A DNA stretch of 23,970 nt from Gemmatimonadota bacterium (GTDB lineage: Bacteria; Latescibacterota; UBA2968; UBA8231), in NCBI GenBank assembly GCA_002712305.1, contig PATE01000087.1:1-23970 (forward strand). The letters run 5' to 3'. Position numbers and translations under genes: made by a program. This document shows positions 1-5,928 of the stretch, one piece after another. Below the pieces are notes generated by a model. The model searched no databases. It saw only the letters and a list, made by a program, of their open reading frames with translations, and was not told the origin of the DNA. Position 1 is the first letter of the stretch. Every line of letters starts with the position of its first letter.

Positions 1-234
1 CAGCAGGGGCTCGTCTTGCAGATCGACGGGACACCCGTCGCCCTCGCGACGGTTTCGCAGACATCAGCGACCTACGCCGCACCTTCATCCGTTGCCTGCG
101 ACGCGACATTCGCCATCACCAACCCGAGCGGTCAGTCTGCATCGACCACCATCAACCCTGGGTTCTGCCTCGCCACCGTGCACGTCACGGTGAAGCCACA
201 TGCGAGAGAACAGCCTGTTAAGGAGAAGAGATGA
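1..234 (+). CDS. C-terminal fragment of an IPT/TIG-like domain protein (5' truncated by the window)
   Basis: The frame is open from the first base of the window and ends at TGA 232-234, giving 77 visible residues. Residues roughly 4-52 follow the pattern of an IPT/TIG immunoglobulin-like fold: a short strand ending in DGTPV, a segment with VSQTSATYAAP, then FAITNPSGQSAS, which matches the VTNPDGQSAS-type hallmark of TIG repeats. TIG domains usually sit in secreted or cell-surface proteins. The basic tail (KPHAREQPVKEKR) does not look like a domain and partly encodes the ribosome binding site of the next gene. The stop overlaps the start of the dehydrogenase as ATGA, so the two may be translationally coupled. 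The TIG reading is a pattern match by eye. It could still be a chance open frame. Confidence 0.45.
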   Translation, partial: QQGLVLQIDGTPVALATVSQTSATYAAPSSVACDATFAITNPSGQSASTTINPGFCLATVHVTVKPHAREQPVKEKR

Positions 235-1283
235 GTTTTCGCGTCGCCTTTACGGCCGACTTCCTCAAGCCTGGCAGCACGGAGCCCGTGTTTCCTGACA
301 TCGATGCCACTGCCCTCGATGTGCCCGGTGTGGACTATCACATTCTTACCGAGGGCGTCGACGAGATTCGTCCTGGACAGCTTGCCGACACAGATGCCGT
401 GGTCGTGCTCGGACCGAAGGTGAGTGCCGCGTCGCTGGAGGGGGCAGATCAACTCGCCGTCGTTGCCCGCATCGGCGTCGGTTTCGACGCCGTCGACGTC
501 GAGGCCTGTACTCGTGCAGGCGTCGCCCTCACTATCACGCCCGACGGCGTACGACGTCCCGTCGCCAGCGCTGCGCTTGCTTTTCTGCTGGCCCAGGCTC
601 ATCGATTGCCTTTGAAGGACAGACTGACCCGCGACGGCCGATGGGGAGAGAAACCACAACACATGGGCATCGGTCTGCGAGGCCGGACTCTGGGTCTGGT
701 GGGGTTGGGCAATATCGGCCAGGAGATCCTCGCCCTCATCGCGCCCCACGACATGAACATCGTCGTCACCGATCCCTATGCTGATCCAGATCGTGTAGAA
801 GGTCTCGGTGCCCAGCTGCTCGATTTGCCCTCGATGCTCGGTCGTGCAGATTTCGTCATCGTCTGCTGTGCCTTAACGACACAGACGCACCATCTCATCG
901 GCGAGACTGAGTTTCGACAGATGAAACCCTCGGCTCATCTGATCAATGTGGCTCGCGGTCCCATCGTCGATCAGAAGGCGCTGACGGGGGCCCTACAGCA
1001 AGGCGAGATTGCCGGCGCCGCCCTCGATGTCTTCGAACGGGAACCCGTCGACCTGGACGACCCGCTGCTGGGGCTCGAGAATGTCATCCTCGCACCTCAT
1101 GCACTATCGTGGACGGACGAGAGTTTCCGCATGATGGGTGAAAGTGCCTTTGCGGGAATCCTAGCCATCGCTCGGGGTAAGGCGCCCGACCATGTCGTGA
1201 ATCGAGACGTGTTGGACAGTAGCGCATTCAAGAAACGAATCGCCGCCTGCGCCGGGCGAGCCACAGCCGACGAAGAAAGCTGA
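231..1283 (+). CDS. D-isomer-specific 2-hydroxyacid dehydrogenase (phosphoglycerate dehydrogenase-like)
   Basis: This 350-residue protein has the full D-2-hydroxyacid dehydrogenase layout. An N-terminal catalytic half is followed by a Rossmann insert with the glycine motif GLVGLGNIG at 155-163, and Asp181 after the second strand indicates NAD preference. The catalytic residues are Arg242 (NVARGP), Glu271 (FEREP) and His290 (LAPHA). The family interconverts 2-oxo acids and D-2-hydroxy acids with NAD(P)H in the cytosol; examples are phosphoglycerate, glyoxylate and hydroxypyruvate reductases. There is no C-terminal ACT domain, so it is probably not a regulated serine-pathway SerA. The start is supported by AGGAGAAG just upstream. 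The gene is followed after 4 bases by an HpaI-type aldolase, which suggests a shared 2-oxo-acid pathway in which it reduces an aldolase product or a related hydroxy/oxo acid. The substrate is not determined. Confidence 0.92.
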   Translation: MSFRVAFTADFLKPGSTEPVFPDIDATALDVPGVDYHILTEGVDEIRPGQLADTDAVVVLGPKVSAASLEGADQLAVVARIGVGFDAVDVEACTRAGVALTITPDGVRRPVASAALAFLLAQAHRLPLKDRLTRDGRWGEKPQHMGIGLRGRTLGLVGLGNIGQEILALIAPHDMNIVVTDPYADPDRVEGLGAQLLDLPSMLGRADFVIVCCALTTQTHHLIGETEFRQMKPSAHLINVARGPIVDQKALTGALQQGEIAGAALDVFEREPVDLDDPLLGLENVILAPHALSWTDESFRMMGESAFAGILAIARGKAPDHVVNRDVLDSSAFKKRIAACAGRATADEES

Positions 1284-1287
1284 GTTC

Positions 1288-2082
1288 ATGAGAGACAATC
1301 CGGTCAAGAAACGACTCGCCGCCGGAGACACGTCGGTAGGCACCATGGCCATGGAGTTTTCGAGTTCGGGGATGCCGCGGCTGGCGGCCACGGCGGGCGC
1401 CGATTTCATCATCTACGACATGGAACACACGGCGTGGTCCATTCAGACGGTGCGCGGTCTGCTGGCGGCCAATGCGGGCATCAACATCGTTCCGATCGTA
1501 CGGATTCCGACAGCCGAATATCACTTCGCCGCTCGTGTCATGGACGCCGGCGCCATGGGTCTGATGGTGCCCATGGTCAACGATGTGGCTCAGGCTCAAC
1601 AGATCGTCGACGCCTGTAAGTATCCGCCTGAGGGAAAACGTGGGGCGGGATTCTCCATCGCGCACGACGACTATGTGCCCGACGATGTGGCACCCATCAT
1701 GAAACAGGCCAATGAACAGGGTCTGGTCATCCTGCAGATCGAGAGTCCCACAGGCGTCGCCAATGCCCGTCAGATCGCTGCCATCGACGGAGTCGACGTA
1801 TTATGGATCGGCCACTTCGACCTGACGAACTTCATGGGAATACCGGGTCAGTTCGATCACCCGGACTACCACGCTGCCATCGATACGGTGTTGGATGCGT
1901 GTGAACGGGAGGGAAAAGTCGCCGGTCAGCTGGGTGGCACGGTGGAGGAGTGTGTAAAGCTGTTGGAACGCGGCTTCCGTGCCGTGGCTTATGGGTTGGA
2001 CCTTGATCTGTATCGACGATCCCTCAGTAATGGCCTGGAAGACATCCACCGCCACCGGGCCATCAACGCGCACTCTGTCTAG
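1288..2082 (+). CDS. HpcH/HpaI family class II aldolase
   Basis: This 264-residue protein matches the HpcH/HpaI aldolase family in length and motifs. The general-base His47 lies in YDMEH, Arg72 in VPIVRIP, and the metal ligands are Glu152 (LQIES) and Asp178 (IGHFDLT). The conserved VPMVND segment and the KYPPEGKRGAGFS stretch are also present. Family members cleave 2-keto-3-deoxy or 4-hydroxy-2-oxo acids to pyruvate plus an aldehyde in a divalent-metal-dependent reaction in the cytosol. Known substrates include 2,4-dihydroxyhept-2-enedioate, 2-keto-3-deoxy-rhamnonate and 5-keto-4-deoxyglucarate. The sequence does not settle which applies. The GHFDLT in place of the common GPADLS may mark a subfamily. 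The gene starts 4 bases after the dehydrogenase stop, so the two are probably one operon. The Shine-Dalgarno sequence is weak, consistent with translational coupling. Confidence 0.93.
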   Translation: MRDNPVKKRLAAGDTSVGTMAMEFSSSGMPRLAATAGADFIIYDMEHTAWSIQTVRGLLAANAGINIVPIVRIPTAEYHFAARVMDAGAMGLMVPMVNDVAQAQQIVDACKYPPEGKRGAGFSIAHDDYVPDDVAPIMKQANEQGLVILQIESPTGVANARQIAAIDGVDVLWIGHFDLTNFMGIPGQFDHPDYHAAIDTVLDACEREGKVAGQLGGTVEECVKLLERGFRAVAYGLDLDLYRRSLSNGLEDIHRHRAINAHSV

Positions 2083-2108
2083 CAATCTGGGCCTGAACAA
2101 TCTGGGCC
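2083..2108. repeat. Short tandem repeat after the aldolase gene
   Basis: The 11-base unit CAATCTGGGCC occurs at 2083-2093 and again at 2098-2108, a period of 15 bases. It starts directly after the aldolase stop codon and leads into the hairpin at 2108-2131. It is seen directly in the sequence; no function is known. Confidence 0.6.
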
Positions 2109-2131
2109 AGATCGATCGTCTGATCGATCTG
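2108..2131. terminator. Perfect 10-bp hairpin between convergent genes, possible bidirectional terminator
   Basis: The arms CAGATCGATC (2108-2117) and GATCGATCTG (2122-2131) are exact reverse complements around a 4-base loop (GTCT). With one bulged C, the stem can extend by two G-C pairs. The hairpin sits in the 55-base gap between the aldolase stop and the stop of the convergent propeller gene. Neither side has a run of T after the stem, so it is not a textbook intrinsic terminator. It may be an mRNA 3'-end structure instead. Confidence 0.4.
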
Positions 2132-2137
2132 CCAAAC

Positions 2138-3076
2138 CTAACCGGACCAACCTGCGGGCAAGTGGAGTGACCAGACCTCGCTGTTGAGCGGCTCGGCGTG
2201 GCCCCCGGCGACCCAGATCTTGTCGTCGAAAACGTAGGCAGAATGTTCGTGACGTTTCGTCCAGATCACGTCTGCCGTCATCTGTGTCCAATCCGCACCG
2301 TTGCTCGAATACCAGACGTCGCCAAAGTTCCCGTCTTCTCGATTCCAGCCGCCCAGCACCCAGAGGTGGTCTCTGTAGACGACCAGTGAGAACCACATGC
2401 GGGCCGTCCACGGCGCCGCATGTGTCACCTGCTCCCAGGTGACGCCATCCGCCGAGCACCAGACGTCATTGCGAGGGATCGTCTCTGGCTGCCAGGCACC
2501 ACCGCCCATGATCCAGAGTTTGTTGTCGAAGACGGTGACCTGTGCGTGGGTTCGCTTGTCCCAGACGGCATGTTCAACTTCGCACGTCCAGTTCCTGCCG
2601 TCCGCTGTGGACCACACGTCATTCTTCAGAGTCGTGTCGTTGTCCTCGTAGAAGTTCTCCGTCCCTCCCATGATCCACATGCGGTCCTGGAAGACGGCGA
2701 AGGACGGCGACACCCGCGCACACCAGCCAGGATCGGCAGATTCCAGTTTCCAGTCAGCGCCATCGGCCGAGGACCAGACCGTGTTCGTGTTTTCGGCGCC
2801 GGGCAGTTTTCGCCCCCCCATGAGCCACATGCGATCCTTGAAGGGCATCGTCGCCGGCAGATCTCCGTGGACCCACGCTGCCTCTGGAGTGGCGCAGACC
2901 CACTCAACGCCGTCGGAGGATTTCCACACGTCACGCGGATTCGGCGTCTGCGGCGTAAACCAACCGCCGAAGATCCACATGTGGCCGTCGAAGACCATCT
3001 CCCCTTGCGAGTCTCTCGCCTGCCAGGCTGCCTCACGGGTTTCACAGATCCAGTCAGGACCGGGATGGGTCGTCAT
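2138..3076 (-). CDS. Kelch-like six-bladed beta-propeller protein
   Basis: From the ATG at 3076 the protein is 312 residues and is almost entirely six repeats of about 50 residues. Each repeat ends in W(I/L/V)xGG (residues 34-38, 84-88, 134-138, 188-192, 239-243, 288-292). Between them lie DVWxSxDGxxW strands, with a final EVWSLHLP strand that could close the ring. This is the Kelch/galactose-oxidase propeller pattern, a binding scaffold or sometimes an enzyme. No signal peptide or membrane segment is visible, so it is predicted to be cytosolic, unusual for Trp-rich propellers that bind glycans. A longer frame begins at 3145, but ATG 3076 has AGGA upstream and avoids a long overlap. The start lies 23 bases inside the end of the transporter gene, so the two are translationally linked. 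The substrate or partner is unknown. Confidence 0.85.
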   Translation of the reverse strand: MTTHPGPDWICETREAAWQARDSQGEMVFDGHMWIFGGWFTPQTPNPRDVWKSSDGVEWVCATPEAAWVHGDLPATMPFKDRMWLMGGRKLPGAENTNTVWSSADGADWKLESADPGWCARVSPSFAVFQDRMWIMGGTENFYEDNDTTLKNDVWSTADGRNWTCEVEHAVWDKRTHAQVTVFDNKLWIMGGGAWQPETIPRNDVWCSADGVTWEQVTHAAPWTARMWFSLVVYRDHLWVLGGWNREDGNFGDVWYSSNGADWTQMTADVIWTKRHEHSAYVFDDKIWVAGGHAEPLNSEVWSLHLPAGWSG

Positions 3077-4004
3077 GGTTTTCCTCAGGGACGGGGTCGG
3101 GTGCGGTCGAGACAAAGTACATTCCTGCACAGATGACGGCACCACCCACGATCGCCATGTCCAAATGGGCGGGCAGTTGCAGGCCCAAACCGGGTGCCAG
3201 CGCGTCGAGAGTAACCTGCAGCAGGATCGATAGGAAGCCGATGCTCAGAAACAGGACCGAGCTGCGGGATGCACCGATATGTTGCATGGCCACGTTGTAG
3301 GTGACCCAGGAAAGGCCGAGCAGGATACCCCGACTACACAGCAGCGCCAGGACCACGATCGGTGTCGAGACGTCGGTAGCCGTTCCTTGCAGGGCGGGGA
3401 GAAAGGGCGTCAACACGACAGCACCGATCATCAGACCATACCCGGTGACCAGAGGGCCACTGTGTCGGTTGAGGACTGACTTCAATGTGATGATACCGGC
3501 AGCGAAGAACAGGGCTGACGTGACGGCCATCCCCTCTCCCCATCCGAAGTCGAGGCTCCAGGCGGTGGGATCGAAGTTGACGATCACTGCACCGGCCAAC
3601 GCCGTCATGCTCGCCAGCCAATGGCGAGGTGTCCATCTCTCTTTCAGGAAGGCCACGGCGAGAAGGACGATGAAGATCGTCTCGAGTCGGCCGAGCAGCG
3701 ACGTCTTGCTTGTGCCGACGAGTCCGATCGACGCGTACAGGAGAAGGAAACCGGCCGCAAACGTCGCCACCGACCCGGCCACCAGTCTAAACCAGTCAGC
3801 CCGCCCCCAACCTGTCCACCGATGACCACCCCGCATCGCGGACCACCCAAGCAGCATGGTGCCGGCCACGTAGTTCGAGCCCACAGCAATCTCCACGACG
3901 GACACCGACAGCGATCGCACGGCGATTTCGGTGAGGATGAGACCAGCGGCGGCAAACAGGGCACTTAGAACCGCCCCGAGGGAATACTTGAGATCGTCGG
4001 TCAT
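3054..4004 (-). CDS. EamA/DMT superfamily transporter
   Basis: This 316-residue protein is strongly hydrophobic with about ten predicted transmembrane segments arranged as two EamA halves, the usual drug/metabolite transporter size. The first half carries the typical LGRLETIFIVLLA stretch (104-116) followed by FLKER (119-123) and the next helix; the second half repeats the pattern around residues 155-300. The charged tail (about 301-316) is probably cytoplasmic. Members carry small metabolites such as amino acids, sugars or nucleotide sugars across the inner membrane, often as exporters, and the substrate cannot be read from sequence. The gene starts a minus-strand pair with the Kelch-like propeller gene, whose start codon overlaps this gene's 3' end. 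It is divergent from the hydrolase gene. No strong Shine-Dalgarno is seen before ATG 4004. Confidence 0.88.
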   Translation of the reverse strand: MTDDLKYSLGAVLSALFAAAGLILTEIAVRSLSVSVVEIAVGSNYVAGTMLLGWSAMRGGHRWTGWGRADWFRLVAGSVATFAAGFLLLYASIGLVGTSKTSLLGRLETIFIVLLAVAFLKERWTPRHWLASMTALAGAVIVNFDPTAWSLDFGWGEGMAVTSALFFAAGIITLKSVLNRHSGPLVTGYGLMIGAVVLTPFLPALQGTATDVSTPIVVLALLCSRGILLGLSWVTYNVAMQHIGASRSSVLFLSIGFLSILLQVTLDALAPGLGLQLPAHLDMAIVGGAVICAGMYFVSTAPDPVPEENHDDPSRS

Positions 4005-4129
4005 GAAGAGGCTGCACTCTTGGTTGGTGGGGCAGGAAGGGACGTGCTAAGCTGGACTCAAACGCCCCAATACGCCAAGCTCTGCACATTACTCAAGTTT
4101 GACGATTCAAGGCCTGACGGGAGATCGAC
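4005..4129. promoter_or_regulatory. Divergent intergenic region, probable promoters for transporter and hydrolase
   Basis: This 125-base gap separates the divergent transporter (-) and hydrolase (+) starts and should contain both promoters. A GGGAGA ribosome binding site lies just before the hydrolase ATG. No convincing -35/-10 pair or operator palindrome was found by eye. Confidence 0.4.
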
Positions 4130-5185
4130 ATGACCATCCGCAACCTGAGTCCGCAACAGATGTTCGCCGACCTCGTCGCTCAGCGACCCCCGGAGCGTGC
4201 TTTTTCAGGTACCACGAAACGACAGTTCAACCGCTGGAAAGTGAGTACTCTGCCCAAGGTCCTCGAGTGCCTCGGCGATTCTCCGCGACGGGTGCCGTTG
4301 AATCCACAGCTTCTGGCTGAGTGGGAACACCGCGGCTTACGGCGGCAGCGCTGGATCATCGACGTGCAGGAACACATGTCGGCCACCCTGCTCGTCAATC
4401 TGCCCGGTGATCTCAAGAAGGGAGAGCGACGCCCAACCCTCTTCTGCTGTCACGGCCACGGTCCCTACGGCAAAGAACCGGTCATGGGGAACGATTCGAG
4501 CCCTGATCTGGCTGCCAACATCGCCCAGCACCGCTATGACTATGGTGAGACCATGGCGCAGCTCGGCTTTGTCACCTATGCCATCGATTTCATCGGGTTC
4601 GGCGAACGCAACGACACGATGAAACCGAATCATCACGGCGCACCGGGCGGCCGCGACTGGTGCAACCTTTACTACCTGCACGCCACCATGCTGGGCATGA
4701 CCTCGATCTCTATCAATGTCACTCACGGCCAGGCGGCGACGGATTTCATCACCACCCAGCGACACGTAGATGGTGACCGACTCGGCGTCATGGGCTTGAG
4801 CGGGGGTGGAGTCATGACGCTGTGGATGTCACTGTGCGACGAGAGATTCCGCGCTGCCGAGATCATGTGTTACAGCGATCTGTGGAGTGCCTTCGGCATC
4901 CGCGACAACAACTACTGCGGCATGCAGGTCGCGCCCGGACTGTTCAAGCTCGTCGACTTGCCCGACGTACAAGGGCTCATCGCTCCGCGCCCCCTGTTGG
5001 TCGACATCGGCGCCAACGACACCTGTTTCAAGGTGGATACGGCCATGGCCTGTTATCGACAGGTGGAGAAGATCTACAAAGCCGCAGGCGCGAGTGATCT
5101 GCTCGAACTGGATCTGCACCCCGGCGAACACGGCTGGGGTGGCAATCTCTCCGAGGCCTTCTTTCGTCGAAATCTCGATTTTTGA
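4130..5185 (+). CDS. Alpha/beta hydrolase, acetyl-xylan-esterase/dienelactone-hydrolase-like
   Basis: This 351-residue protein shows a complete alpha/beta-hydrolase triad: Ser224 in GLSGGG (222-227), Asp297 in IGANDTCF and His334 in HPGEHGWGG. The HGHG segment at 108-111 is the oxyanion-hole strand. An N-terminal extension of about 75 residues precedes the fold. The architecture resembles the large esterases annotated as acetyl xylan esterase or Abhydrolase_7, which deacylate sugars or cleave small esters. No signal peptide is visible, so it probably acts in the cytosol on imported substrates. GGGAGA lies before the ATG. The gene stands alone on the plus strand, divergent from a transporter and convergent with the methyltransferase 27 bases downstream. 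The esterase assignment is solid at fold level, but the substrate is unknown. Confidence 0.85.
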   Translation: MTIRNLSPQQMFADLVAQRPPERAFSGTTKRQFNRWKVSTLPKVLECLGDSPRRVPLNPQLLAEWEHRGLRRQRWIIDVQEHMSATLLVNLPGDLKKGERRPTLFCCHGHGPYGKEPVMGNDSSPDLAANIAQHRYDYGETMAQLGFVTYAIDFIGFGERNDTMKPNHHGAPGGRDWCNLYYLHATMLGMTSISINVTHGQAATDFITTQRHVDGDRLGVMGLSGGGVMTLWMSLCDERFRAAEIMCYSDLWSAFGIRDNNYCGMQVAPGLFKLVDLPDVQGLIAPRPLLVDIGANDTCFKVDTAMACYRQVEKIYKAAGASDLLELDLHPGEHGWGGNLSEAFFRRNLDF

Positions 5186-5212
5186 GATCGCCATCTCGAG
5201 GTTTGAGCTGTT

Positions 5213-5860
5213 CTACTCTGGCCGACGGGCGGTCATGCTGGCCAGCTTGCCCTCGACCACATATTGGAAGTCGACAAACCCCAGTTCCCTCAGGAGCGTT
5301 TCGTGAACCTCTACGGGAAAGCGACGTGGATGGGCGGGGTCATCCTTCTCGAAGGGTTCGATGAAGTCCGCGTTGAGCAAGAGTCCTGACGGAGATAGAA
5401 GCCGGCCACTTGCGTCGTAGACCGCGGCAAGGGCCTCGTAGCCATCCAGATCGTGCAGGGTCTGCAGCGTGAACATGACATCCACGTCTGACCCGTCGGT
5501 CAGACTCTCGCTGTCGTTGAGATCAGCGATCACCATCTCTACGCTGGCCGATTGTTTGCCAAGGCGACCCAGAGCGAACTGAGTCAATTCATGATTGATA
5601 TCGACGCCCGTGTAGATCACTTTGCCTACGGCGTGACAGATACGGTCGATGACGGCCGCCGCCAGTTGGCCATTGCCGACGCCGAGCTCTATTAAGCGCA
5701 GTGGATCTGCCTCGGCAGACGTGGGTCTGAATGACGCTTGCCACGCCTCGATGGAGTCCACGATACGCTCACGCACTCCGCGACGCTCGGGCCATCGGCT
5801 GTCGAGATCGGCCGACCAGTCGTCGATATAGGTCGGGCCTGTGAAATCGGAGAGCGCCAT
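5213..5860 (-). CDS. Class I SAM-dependent methyltransferase
   Basis: Roughly 215 residues from ATG 5860; an in-frame GTG at 5875 would add five residues, and neither start has a clear Shine-Dalgarno. The Rossmann methyltransferase motifs are present (numbering from GTG): motif I IELGVGNGQ around 62-70, the acidic strand end TGVDIN with Asp92, VIADLND around 115-121, and a motif IV-like FTLQTLHDL at 135-143. The C-terminal half contains ADFIEPFEKDD and a final RELGFVDFQYVVEGKLA strand pair typical of small-molecule methyltransferases. The protein is cytosolic and the acceptor is unknown. It is convergent with the hydrolase gene and divergent from the DUF3604 gene, so it is its own transcription unit. 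Confidence 0.85.
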   Translation of the reverse strand: MALSDFTGPTYIDDWSADLDSRWPERRGVRERIVDSIEAWQASFRPTSAEADPLRLIELGVGNGQLAAAVIDRICHAVGKVIYTGVDINHELTQFALGRLGKQSASVEMVIADLNDSESLTDGSDVDVMFTLQTLHDLDGYEALAAVYDASGRLLSPSGLLLNADFIEPFEKDDPAHPRRFPVEVHETLLRELGFVDFQYVVEGKLASMTARRPE

Positions 5861-5921
5861 GATCGTAGTGTGCACGTGGGATTCGTCGTCGTCAAAGAGC
5901 TGGCCACGCGGGCCTGCAACC

Positions 5922-5928
5922 GGGAGGG
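5922..5928 (+). promoter_or_regulatory. Shine-Dalgarno sequence abutting the DUF3604 start codon
   Basis: GGGAGGG runs directly into ATG 5929 with no spacer. The in-frame TTG at 5935 would have a near-optimal spacing of about 6-7 bases. The start of the downstream gene is therefore uncertain by two codons. Confidence 0.55.

Noticed and set aside
2420-3136. Plus-strand open frames opposite the Kelch-like propeller gene
   Set aside because: They mirror the repeated W/D/G-rich codons of the propeller and produce no recognisable protein.
5160-5212. ATCTC/GAGAT inverted bases around the hydrolase stop as a terminator
   Set aside because: The stem is only 5 bp and the T-rich stretch lies in the loop, not after the stem.
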